From assembly GCA_045602655.1 (NCBI GenBank), contig JAZSBY010000089.1, forward strand, positions 1-38,387: 38,387 nucleotides of DNA, given 5' to 3'. Below are positions 25,022 through 32,618 of this stretch, in pieces. Source of the DNA: Fimenecus sp045602655. GTDB lineage: Bacteria; Bacillota; Clostridia; Oscillospirales; Acutalibacteraceae. The first letter of the stretch is position 1, and each line of letters begins with the position of its first letter. The position numbers and the translations under genes are program-made. A model generated the notes under the pieces. The model saw only the letters and a program-made list of their open reading frames with translations, made no database searches and was not told the DNA's origin.

Positions 25022-25741
25022 ATGGAACAGTTTATAATTGCAGGATTAAAAACTGAATATAATGTTAAGGGCGAACTGCTTAGGTCACGGTCAGAGAAAT
25101 ACCGTGAGGAATTTGATAGTGCAGAAACGCAAATCCGACTGAATCTCAAAGAGGATTTTCTTAAAAGAAAGCAAGAGGAATTACCACATCTTTCAGAGGA
25201 AGAACATGAGTATATGTGGACGGCAGAAGCCTTTTACAACGAATTGATTAAGCACAACGGACTTATGCTTCACTCCTCGTGTGTTGAGAAAGATGGCAAA
25301 GCATATCTGTTTTCAGCAAGAAGCGGAACAGGAAAATCCACTCACACCCACTTGTGGGTTGACAATTTGTCAGGGACAAGGATTGTAAACGACGATAAAC
25401 CCGCTTTGGTCTGCGAAGATGGCAAATGGTATGTGTGGGGAACACCGTTTTCAGGAAAAACAGACGAAAATGTCAATGTGAAAATTCCTGTAAGAGGCAT
25501 CGTTTTTTTACACAGAAGTAAGGAAAATAAGGTTGAAAAAATGCACCCTGCAAGGGCTGTTGCCCTTTTAATTGAGCAGACAATAAACCCTGTAAACAGA
25601 GATATGGCTGAAAAGATGCTTGATTTAGCAGACTTGTTGTTGAGAAGTGTGCCCGTGTTCTCATTGGGCTGTAATATGGACCCGGAGGCAGCGTCGGTTG
25701 CGTATAATGGTATAGAAAGGTTGATAGAAAATGAAGATTAA
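25022..25741 (+). CDS. HPr-kinase-like P-loop protein (PqqD-associated)
   Basis: The 239-residue protein resembles the C-terminal catalytic part of HPr kinase/phosphorylase and the shorter kinases found in some peptide natural-product clusters. The P-loop is ARSGTGKST (99-107), preceded by LMLHSSCV, and followed by INDDK-like VNDDKPAL (122-129) and GTPFSGK (140-146). It lacks the HprK N-terminal domain and is much shorter than the usual 310 residues. A true HprK would not be expected next to PqqD and an exporter. In the paeninodin lasso peptide family a related kinase phosphorylates the precursor's C terminus, but no precursor is visible here. Its target is unknown. The stop overlaps the PqqD start by 11 bases. 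Confidence 0.8.
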   Translation: MEQFIIAGLKTEYNVKGELLRSRSEKYREEFDSAETQIRLNLKEDFLKRKQEELPHLSEEEHEYMWTAEAFYNELIKHNGLMLHSSCVEKDGKAYLFSARSGTGKSTHTHLWVDNLSGTRIVNDDKPALVCEDGKWYVWGTPFSGKTDENVNVKIPVRGIVFLHRSKENKVEKMHPARAVALLIEQTINPVNRDMAEKMLDLADLLLRSVPVFSLGCNMDPEAASVAYNGIERLIENED

Positions 25742-25997
25742 AGAAGGCTTTATTTTAAAGGATGTTGCCGGCAGTAAAATTGTTATAGCAACAGGAAACC
25801 AAAGACTTAATTTTAGCGGAGTTATCACCTTTAATGAGGTTGGTGCTGAAGTGTTTACAATGCTTGACGGAACAAATTCCGTTGAGGAGATTGTCACAAA
25901 GATTTCTAATGATTATAATGCACCCTATGAGGTTGTAAAAGGTGACGTGGAAAAGCTCATTGAAAAAATGAGAAATCATAATCTTATTGAAGAGTAA
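25731..25997 (+). CDS. PqqD-like protein
   Basis: PqqD-family proteins bind the leader of a ribosomally made peptide and present it to a modifying enzyme. The 88 residues show the family layout: an N-terminal beta-rich part (VIATGNQRLNFSGVITFNEVGAEVF) and a winged-helix-like half with GTNSVEEIVTKI and a terminal helix. The ATG at 25731 lies inside the end of the kinase gene (11-base overlap) and the ABC gene starts 17 bases after the stop, so translation is coupled. No radical SAM partner is present, so a leader-binding role is inferred from family membership only. Confidence 0.85.
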   Translation: MKIKEGFILKDVAGSKIVIATGNQRLNFSGVITFNEVGAEVFTMLDGTNSVEEIVTKISNDYNAPYEVVKGDVEKLIEKMRNHNLIEE

Positions 25998-26014
25998 AAG
26001 AGCAGGACGGAAAA

Positions 26015-27655
26015 ATGAAGGATAGGTCAGTTTTCAAGTGGATATATACGAATTGCGGCGGACGTGTTAAAGAAGGTGTGGTGCTTGTTGCACTTAACGC
26101 CTGGTCTGCCGTCTGCGTAACCATATTTGCACTTATGTCCCGAAAGGTTATGGATAGTGCTCAGGTAGGGGACAAAGAGGCATTGATAAAATACTCTGTG
26201 TATCTTTTCCTATTGATTATTTCTCAGATTATATCACGAGTAGTTGCTTCCTTGGTGGAGGCTGTAAGTCAGGGTAAGGCGGAAATATCTTTAAGGACAA
26301 AAGTGTTTTCGCGTATTCTTCAAGGCGAATATGCCGATTATGTTGAAAGACATAGTGGGGATATGATGACACGACTGGTTTCCGATGTTCAGGTAGTCAG
26401 CGATAATTATGTTCATATTTTCCCGGCCATGGTTGCATTCGTTGTGAGAATTGTCAGCGGTGCAATTGCACTGTATCAGATTGACAAGGGCTTTGCAAGT
26501 GTATTTGTGCTTTGTGGTGTTATCATTGTTATTATAGCAGCACTTTCCAGAAAGCATTTGAAGCGTTTGCATAACCGAGTGCAGGAAAAAGATTCAAAGG
26601 TACGCTCCTTTATGCAGGAAATGCTTGAAAATCTTTTTGCCATAAAGGTTTTTGGCATAGAGGACGCAATAATAAATTCATCAGTTAAGCAACAGAGGAA
26701 GTTTTATCGTGAAAAGGTAAAGAAAAAAGGTTTTTCAATCATTGCGGGCATTGGTTTTTCCTTGGCTTTCGCAGCAGGATTTTTAGCAGCAGTGGCCTAT
26801 GGTTCTTATGGTGTGCTTAACGGTACAATGACCTTTGGTGCAGTTGTTGCCATTGTTCAGCTTGTAAACCAGTTGCAGTCACCTATAGTGGGTGTTACGG
26901 GAATTCTTCCTTCGTTTTTTGCTATGACAACCTCTGCTCAAAGGCTTATGGAAATCAATCCTATCCAAAATGAGAGAGTTGAGGATATAGAAATCGAGTA
27001 CGATGATTTCGTAAGAATCAAGGTAAGGGATGCTATTTTCGGATATGGTGATGAGAAAGTAATTTCAGATGCATCGTTTACGGTTAATAAAGGTGAATTT
27101 ATAGGAATTAAAGGACCTTCCGGCTCAGGAAAATCTACGGTTCTCAAGCTCATTACAGGCTTGTATCCGGTTGATGGGGGCAGAGTTGTTATTGAAACAA
27201 AGGATGCAGAATACGACTGTAAACACACGAGAAAACTGTTTTCGTTTGTGCCTCAGGGTAATATGCTTTTCAGCGGAACAATAAGGGAGAATTTAACAAT
27301 TCTTCGACCACAGGCAACGGAAGATGAGATAAAGGAAGCACTTTCTGTGGCATCTGCAGAGTTTGCCTATAATCTTGATGGTGGCTTAGATTTTGTTCTG
27401 GGAGAAGCAGGACTTGGCGTTTCGGAGGGACAAGCACAAAGAATTGCTATTGCAAGAGCAATTCTGGCAGGAAACGGAATACTTCTTATGGATGAGTCCA
27501 CAAGTGCTCTTGATTCCCAGACAGAGGAAAAAGTAATCAATAATCTTAAGCAAATCAAGGATTTGACAGTGCTGATTATTACACATAGAGAGACGGTTTT
27601 GGAAAAATGTGACCGTCTTATCAATGTTGCCAACGGTCATATTGAGGAAAATTAA
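26015..27655 (+). CDS. ABC transporter, fused permease and ATPase (exporter type)
   Basis: This is a half-transporter that would dimerise in the membrane. The 546 residues comprise a six-helix type IV transmembrane domain (about 15-310) and a nucleotide-binding domain. The latter has Walker A GPSGSGKST (367-375), the signature VSEGQ (469-473, a variant of LSGGQ), Walker B ILLMDE with Asp493 and Glu494, and the switch His in IITHRE. There is no N-terminal C39 peptidase domain, so if it exports a leader peptide another protease must cleave it. It is the last gene of the M23-kinase-PqqD operon. The substrate could be a peptide, lipid or drug. Confidence 0.9.
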   Translation: MKDRSVFKWIYTNCGGRVKEGVVLVALNAWSAVCVTIFALMSRKVMDSAQVGDKEALIKYSVYLFLLIISQIISRVVASLVEAVSQGKAEISLRTKVFSRILQGEYADYVERHSGDMMTRLVSDVQVVSDNYVHIFPAMVAFVVRIVSGAIALYQIDKGFASVFVLCGVIIVIIAALSRKHLKRLHNRVQEKDSKVRSFMQEMLENLFAIKVFGIEDAIINSSVKQQRKFYREKVKKKGFSIIAGIGFSLAFAAGFLAAVAYGSYGVLNGTMTFGAVVAIVQLVNQLQSPIVGVTGILPSFFAMTTSAQRLMEINPIQNERVEDIEIEYDDFVRIKVRDAIFGYGDEKVISDASFTVNKGEFIGIKGPSGSGKSTVLKLITGLYPVDGGRVVIETKDAEYDCKHTRKLFSFVPQGNMLFSGTIRENLTILRPQATEDEIKEALSVASAEFAYNLDGGLDFVLGEAGLGVSEGQAQRIAIARAILAGNGILLMDESTSALDSQTEEKVINNLKQIKDLTVLIITHRETVLEKCDRLINVANGHIEEN

Positions 27656-27683
27656 ACTTGCACAAGTTTTTTGTCAAAAAATA

Positions 27684-27712
27684 TTGCAATACAAACAATG
27701 TTTTGATATAAT
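27684..27712 (+). promoter_or_regulatory. Promoter of the BY-kinase gene
   Basis: TTGCAA at 27684-27689, a 17-base spacer and consensus TATAAT at 27707-27712. It separates the BY-kinase from the ABC operon. Confidence 0.75.
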
Positions 27713-27753
27713 TAAATGAACTATAAAAAATACATAATTATAGGAGTAATGAT

Positions 27754-29280
27754 ATGGAGTACAATACAAAAAATGCTCAGGTTAATGAAGGCATAGATTT
27801 TCAAATCATAGCACAGTATGCCGTTCGTATTCTTCAGAAATGGTGGGCAATTTTGCTTAGTGCAGTTATCTGTGCAAGTATCGGCTTTATTATTGCCAAG
27901 GTAACTTATGTTCCTATGTATAGCTGTACAATGGAATTTGCCGTAAGCAACAGAGCTGAAAACACAAACTCAGCAGGACAGACATCATCTGATATTAGTG
28001 CAAGTAACATGTTGGCAAAAAACTATCTTCGTCTTACAACATCTCCTGACTTTATGAACACTGTTGCAAGTGAAACTGGTTACAAGGTAAATGGTAAATC
28101 ACTTACAGGTAAAGATGTTAAGAGAATGGTTAAGTCATCACATATTGAGGACACATCATTTATTGCTGTTGCAATTACATCGTCAAATCCTGATGTTTCT
28201 TTTGCGGTTGCAACAAGTTATGTAAATAATTTTGAAAACTTTGCAAAGGAAATTTTGCCAAGCACAACAGCAAAGGTTTCTGAATATCCAGTAAGACCTG
28301 ATGAGGCAAATGCAAATAATACAACTCTTTTATATTCACTCTTAGGTTTCGTTTTTGGTGCTGCTATTGTAATGCTCGCAATTTGCATTATCATTTTCAT
28401 TAAGGATACTGTTAAAGTTCCTGATGATATTACAAATAAACTCAGTCAGAAAATCATTGGTTCGGTTGTTCACCTTAAGAAGCCTTCTGAAAATAAGAGC
28501 CTTCTTATCACAGACAAAAAGACCGGATTTATGTTCATTGAATCCTTTAAGTTGATACGTACAAAACTTGAAAACATTGCAAAGCGTCACGATTATAAGG
28601 TTTTCGTTTTCACAAGTGCTATGGAAAACGAGGGTAAAACAACAATCGCTACAAATACTGCTCTTGCTCTTGCAAAGACAGGAAAATCAGTTCTCTTGAT
28701 TGATGCCGACCTTCGTAAGCCATCAGTTTACAAGGAACTTGGCGTTTCAGTTGGTGGTGACTTAGGTCTTCCGGGTGTTGTTTCAGGCGAAAGAACATTA
28801 AGTGATTCAATTAAGTATTTTGAGAAGTTTAACCTTTTCCTTTTGGTTACAAGCCAGCCGATTGCTGAATCAGCAGAACTTTTATCAGCTGACGAAATGT
28901 CAGATGTAATGGATGCTGTAAGAAGCGAGTTTGACTACATCATTATTGATACTCCTCCCGCAGGTCTTGTTGCCGATGCAAGTATTATTGCACAGTATGC
29001 TGATGCTAACGTAATGGTTGTTCGTAGAGACCGTTCATCAATGCGTAGAATCAGAAGAACAATCGACGATATGTCAGGTACAGGTAAAGAGGTTGTTGGT
29101 TGTATCTATAACGATGCTGAAAACGGTACTGTTTTTGACTTCATCAGGAAGAACAAGAAGGGCAAAAAAGGTTACGGCTACGGCTATGGCTATGGTTATG
29201 GCTACGGATACGGCTATGGTTACGGTTATGGCAGCGACCACGAAAACAGCAAAACATCTAAATCCAAAAGCAAGAAATAA
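27754..29280 (+). CDS. Fused Wzz / BY-type tyrosine kinase with Tyr-Gly repeat tail
   Basis: This is a polysaccharide co-polymerase fused to a bacterial tyrosine kinase, which controls chain length of exported polysaccharide and autophosphorylates on a C-terminal tyrosine cluster. The 508 residues include a Wzz-like domain with helices at about 30-50 and 187-212, then the kinase. Its motifs are Walker A AMENEGKTT (289-297), Walker A' LLIDADLRKP (314-323) and Walker B YIIIDTPP (395-402). The tail at 473-493 alternates Tyr and Gly, with 10 tyrosines, and ends in a Lys/Ser-rich stretch. Firmicutes usually split this into two proteins; the fusion resembles proteobacterial Wzc. No polysaccharide biosynthesis cluster is adjacent. 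The start at 27754 follows TAGGAGTAATG. Confidence 0.9.
   Translation: MEYNTKNAQVNEGIDFQIIAQYAVRILQKWWAILLSAVICASIGFIIAKVTYVPMYSCTMEFAVSNRAENTNSAGQTSSDISASNMLAKNYLRLTTSPDFMNTVASETGYKVNGKSLTGKDVKRMVKSSHIEDTSFIAVAITSSNPDVSFAVATSYVNNFENFAKEILPSTTAKVSEYPVRPDEANANNTTLLYSLLGFVFGAAIVMLAICIIIFIKDTVKVPDDITNKLSQKIIGSVVHLKKPSENKSLLITDKKTGFMFIESFKLIRTKLENIAKRHDYKVFVFTSAMENEGKTTIATNTALALAKTGKSVLLIDADLRKPSVYKELGVSVGGDLGLPGVVSGERTLSDSIKYFEKFNLFLLVTSQPIAESAELLSADEMSDVMDAVRSEFDYIIIDTPPAGLVADASIIAQYADANVMVVRRDRSSMRRIRRTIDDMSGTGKEVVGCIYNDAENGTVFDFIRKNKKGKKGYGYGYGYGYGYGYGYGYGYGSDHENSKTSKSKSKK
29170..29232 (+). repeat. In-frame hexanucleotide repeat coding Tyr-Gly
   Basis: The 63 bases are a GGY-TAY repeat, coding Gly then ten Tyr-Gly units, with silent third-base variation between copies. 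Copy-number changes would alter the tail by whole Tyr-Gly units without shifting the frame. Confidence 0.9.
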
Positions 29281-29304
29281 TCTTACTTAAAACTTTATTC
29301 AGCT

Positions 29305-29333
29305 CGCAGACGGATGGCAATCATCTGTCTGTG
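29305..29333 (+). terminator. Hairpin between the BY-kinase and MATE genes
   Basis: A 12-pair stem (29305-29316 with 29322-29333, two G-U) closes a GCAAT loop. The sequence after it (GGCATAATTT) has only a weak T run, so termination may be partial. Confidence 0.5.
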
Positions 29334-29365
29334 GGCATAATTTATGTAAAAAAGGAAATAAAAAA

Positions 29366-30748
29366 ATGGCAGAAACGAAATTTGTTCCACCACAAGAGAA
29401 TAAGATGGGTACAATGCCAATAGGCAGACTTCTGGCAACAATGTCAACACCAATGATGATTTCAATGTTAGTTCAGGCATTTTACAATATTGTGGATAGT
29501 GTGTTTGTATCCCGGATAAGCGAAGATGCACTTAACGCAGTTTCTTTAGCTTTTCCTTTACAACAGTTGATTATTGCTGTTTGTGGAGGCACGGCAGTTG
29601 GTGTGAATGCCTTGCTTTCCCGTTCCCTTGGTGCAAAGCAGTTTGACAAAGCCAACAAGATTGCAAATTCAGGCATTTTTCTATTCTTGTGCAGTTCAGT
29701 AGTGTTTTCAATTATTGGAATTTTCTTGTCAAAGCCATTCTTTTTAGCACAGACTGATGTAATACAGATAGTGAAATACGGCACGGACTATGCCTCTGTT
29801 TGTCTCGGTTGCTCAATAGGTATTTGCAGTCAGTTTTGCTTTGAGAAACTTTTGCAGGCAACGGGACGAACAACACTTTCAATGATTGCACAGCTTGTAG
29901 GAGCAGTTATCAATATTATTCTTGACCCGATACTTATTTTTGGCCTTTTGGGTATGCCCCGACTTGAAGTTTTGGGTGCGGCAATAGCAACAGTATCGGG
30001 ACAGATTGTAGCAGCGATTCTTGCAGTTATTTTTAATATAAAATTTAACAAGGATATTCACATAAGTTTTAAACTAATCCGTTGGAATTCAAATATCATA
30101 AAGGATATTTACAAAATCGGTTTGCCGTCAATTATAATGCAATCCATAGGTTCAGTTATGACCTTCTGCATGAATAAAATTCTGCTTTCCTTCACCACAA
30201 CAGCAACCGCCGTTTTTGGCAGTTATTTTAAATTGCAGAGCTTTGTATTTATGCCTATTTTCGGACTCAATAACGGAATGGTGCCGATAATTGCTTATAA
30301 CTATGGTGCAAAAAGATATGACCGAGTAAAGAAAACGATTACCATTACGATAATAACAGCCATAAGCATAATGTTTGTAGGATTTATGGCTTTTGAGTTA
30401 ATTCCTCATATATTGCTATCGTTCTTTAATGCTTCAAAAGAAATGCTTGAAATAGGTGTTCCGGCATTGAGGACAATCGGTACACATTATTTACTTGCCG
30501 GTTTCTGCATTATTGCCGGCTCTGTGTGTCAGGCAATCGGTAAGCCTGTGCACAGTCTTATTGTGTCCGTTTGTCGACAACTCGTGGTGCTTTTACCTTC
30601 AGCGTGGCTTTTAGCACAGAGTGGCAGACTTGAGCTTGTGTGGCTCTGTTTCCCTATTGCAGAAACGGTTTCTTTTGTTATGAGTTCAATATTCTTGAGC
30701 AAGACAATGCGTCGGGCAAAGGAGAAAATGAAAGATATTATAATATAG
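29366..30748 (+). CDS. MATE family efflux transporter
   Basis: MATE proteins export cationic drugs, toxins or metabolites using a sodium or proton gradient. The 460 residues form about twelve transmembrane helices in two repeats, with PIGRLLATMSTPMMISMLVQ at the start and the repeat signature GVNALLSRSLG in the first half. The second half has PIFGLNNGMVPIIAYNYGA, where the N-half pattern recurs. The start at 29366 follows AAAAAGGAAAT. It lies 85 bases after the BY-kinase and ends at a strong terminator. The substrate is unknown; a role as a polysaccharide flippase is possible but MATE families are mainly drug exporters. Confidence 0.92.
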   Translation: MAETKFVPPQENKMGTMPIGRLLATMSTPMMISMLVQAFYNIVDSVFVSRISEDALNAVSLAFPLQQLIIAVCGGTAVGVNALLSRSLGAKQFDKANKIANSGIFLFLCSSVVFSIIGIFLSKPFFLAQTDVIQIVKYGTDYASVCLGCSIGICSQFCFEKLLQATGRTTLSMIAQLVGAVINIILDPILIFGLLGMPRLEVLGAAIATVSGQIVAAILAVIFNIKFNKDIHISFKLIRWNSNIIKDIYKIGLPSIIMQSIGSVMTFCMNKILLSFTTTATAVFGSYFKLQSFVFMPIFGLNNGMVPIIAYNYGAKRYDRVKKTITITIITAISIMFVGFMAFELIPHILLSFFNASKEMLEIGVPALRTIGTHYLLAGFCIIAGSVCQAIGKPVHSLIVSVCRQLVVLLPSAWLLAQSGRLELVWLCFPIAETVSFVMSSIFLSKTMRRAKEKMKDIII

Positions 30749-30754
30749 CAAATA

Positions 30755-30787
30755 AAAAGGTAGAAATCATTGAGATTTCTACCTTTT
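30755..30787. terminator. Bidirectional terminator between MATE and DUF3472 genes
   Basis: A perfect 14-pair stem (30755-30768 with 30774-30787) closes an ATTGA loop. The A and T arms supply a U tract in both directions, serving the two convergent genes. Confidence 0.9.
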
Positions 30788-30792
30788 ATCAT

Positions 30793-31692
30793 TTATTTCA
30801 AAGTTTCCCTTGCGGGATAGGTTTTGTCAGTTGGTGTATCATCATATCCACCTGATTGAATCCATATTGAATTCCCGTTGTTTTTGTAATCACAGTCAAA
30901 GGAGATGTTTTCCATAGCACCATCTTCCCAGGTTGCCTCACTGGTAGGGAAAAATGAGTTGGTTATTTCACATTCTGTCCAGGTTTCCCAAGTATTGGTA
31001 TCAGCAAGTAATCCGCCTGCATTTCTTACCTCACAACTGCGACGACGATTGTTGAAAGAAAAATCTTCCTGAAAAACATGGGTTATATCAAGAAAATGTG
31101 CCTCGATGGGATAACTGATGGAGGCAGTTTTTACCCAATCACCATTTTCTTCCTTTACAAACTGTGTAAAGTAGGTTTTGTCATTTTCAAAGTGCCTTTC
31201 AATTTTCATTGAATACCAGGTGTCAGTTTCCCAATCAAATTTGGTATATACTTGTTTGCCCTCACCTTCGCCACCAAAATCACCGTGATAGCCGTTAAGG
31301 GCAAATTCAACAGTGGGTTTTGTGCCATCGGGCAAATCCCAAAGGGAAAATAAAAGTATATGCTGACCCAAAAAATTCTGAAACCCTGCATATCCATAGG
31401 ACCAGTTGTGAACAGCCCAATAGGTATCCCACGCATCCTCCGTACACTTCCAATCAATGGTTACAGCATCAAATTCGGTGTTTTCTGAGTACCACAACAC
31501 ATACATATTGGGAGCGTGTCTTAAAAGTCGGGAAGGGAATATAGGCTCTGCAGTATAGGGTTCGGTTGTTGCTGTTGTCTGTGTCGTGTCAGCAGTTTCA
31601 GTTTTCAGACTTTTCCAGAGAAATATTCCTGAAAAGGAAAGAGAAACCAAGAGTATCAGAAGAATTGAATAAATGAGTAATTTTTTATTCAT
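30793..31692 (-). CDS. Exported DUF3472-like protein
   Basis: The 299-residue protein has an N-terminal hydrophobic segment (about 5-28) that acts as a signal anchor or signal peptide, then a Thr-rich linker, then a domain matching the DUF3472 pattern. That pattern includes AGFQNFLGQHILLFSLWD, GGEGEGKQVYTKFDWETDTWY and a terminal beta-sandwich region. The family is uncharacterised and is often found on extracellular proteins of gut and soil bacteria acting near glycans. It starts 11 bases after the galU stop, so it is probably the last gene of the ahcY-galU operon. A carbohydrate-related role is inference. Confidence 0.75.
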   Translation of the reverse strand: MNKKLLIYSILLILLVSLSFSGIFLWKSLKTETADTTQTTATTEPYTAEPIFPSRLLRHAPNMYVLWYSENTEFDAVTIDWKCTEDAWDTYWAVHNWSYGYAGFQNFLGQHILLFSLWDLPDGTKPTVEFALNGYHGDFGGEGEGKQVYTKFDWETDTWYSMKIERHFENDKTYFTQFVKEENGDWVKTASISYPIEAHFLDITHVFQEDFSFNNRRRSCEVRNAGGLLADTNTWETWTECEITNSFFPTSEATWEDGAMENISFDCDYKNNGNSIWIQSGGYDDTPTDKTYPARETLK

Positions 31693-31703
31693 ATAGACCT
31701 TGA

Positions 31704-32579
31704 TTAAAGATTTTTAGCAAGTTCTTTGATATATGCCTTGAAGTCTTCGCTGATTTCAGGGTGCTTAAGAGCAACTTCGCAGTTTGCCTTCATAATACCC
31801 ATCTTGTTACCCATATCATAGCGAACACCCTCGTAATCAAGAGCGATAACACCCTTTGTCTGAGCAAGAGTTTTCATAGCATCTGTAAGCTGAAGCTCGT
31901 TACCTGCACCCTTTGGTGTGTTTTCAAGAATTTCAAAAATTTCAGGTGGCATAACAACACGACCTAAAATTGAATAGTTTGACATAATTTCTTCAGGCTT
32001 TGGTTTTTCAATCATATCAGTACAATTGAAAGCCTTTTCTTCGAGTGGTTCAACTTTGAGTGAACAGTATTTGCAAACATCCTTTGCAGGAACTTCTTTA
32101 ACGCCAACAACACCTTTTCCGTATTTTTCATAAGCATCGATAAGCTGTTTTGTAACAGGTTCACCTTCGGAAATGAAAACGTCATCACCATAGAGAATTG
32201 CAAAAGGCTCATTGCCGATGAAATTCTTTGCACAGAGAACAGCGTGACCTAAACCACCTGTTTCTTTCTGACGAAGGAAATATGTATTACAAAGCTGAGA
32301 GCATTCAAGAACAGAATCGTAAAGAGCTTTTTTGTCAGGGTTTTTGCTGAGTTTGTCCTCAAGTTCATAAGCGTGGTCAAAATGGTCTTCAATAACACCT
32401 TTACCACGATTGGTGATAATAAGAACATCGGTGATACCTGATTTTGCTGCTTCCTCAACAAGGTACTGAATAGCAGGCTTATCAACGATATTAAGCATTT
32501 CCTTCGGAACTGCTTTTGATGCAGGGAGAACTCTTGTGCCAAGTCCTGCAGCAGGAATAATAGCTTTTGTAATTTTCAT
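31704..32579 (-). CDS. galU: UTP--glucose-1-phosphate uridylyltransferase
   Basis: GalU makes UDP-glucose from UTP and glucose-1-phosphate, supplying glucosyl units for teichoic acid, glycolipid and polysaccharide synthesis. The 291 residues contain the nucleotide-binding AAGLGTRVLPASKAVPKEML (11-30), IVDKPAIQYLVEEA (31-44), and GGLGHAVLCA and AILYGDDV in the core. The start at 32579 follows AAGGAGTTC. It lies between the zinc-motif membrane protein (39-base gap) and the DUF3472 protein. Glucose-1-phosphate released by the nearby glycogen phosphorylase could be its substrate. Confidence 0.95.
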   Translation of the reverse strand: MKITKAIIPAAGLGTRVLPASKAVPKEMLNIVDKPAIQYLVEEAAKSGITDVLIITNRGKGVIEDHFDHAYELEDKLSKNPDKKALYDSVLECSQLCNTYFLRQKETGGLGHAVLCAKNFIGNEPFAILYGDDVFISEGEPVTKQLIDAYEKYGKGVVGVKEVPAKDVCKYCSLKVEPLEEKAFNCTDMIEKPKPEEIMSNYSILGRVVMPPEIFEILENTPKGAGNELQLTDAMKTLAQTKGVIALDYEGVRYDMGNKMGIMKANCEVALKHPEISEDFKAYIKELAKNL

Positions 32580-32618
32580 AGTTAAGAACTCCTTAATTTT
32601 TATTTATTTAGTTTAATA

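Noticed and set aside
25022..25741. Calling the P-loop gene hprK.
   Set aside because: It lacks the N-terminal HprK domain, is too short, and lies in a PqqD/exporter context rather than with ptsH or lgt-type neighbours.
29170..29232. Possible CRISPR-like or minisatellite repeat.
   Set aside because: The units are six bases, contiguous without spacers, and translate in frame to the BY-kinase tail.
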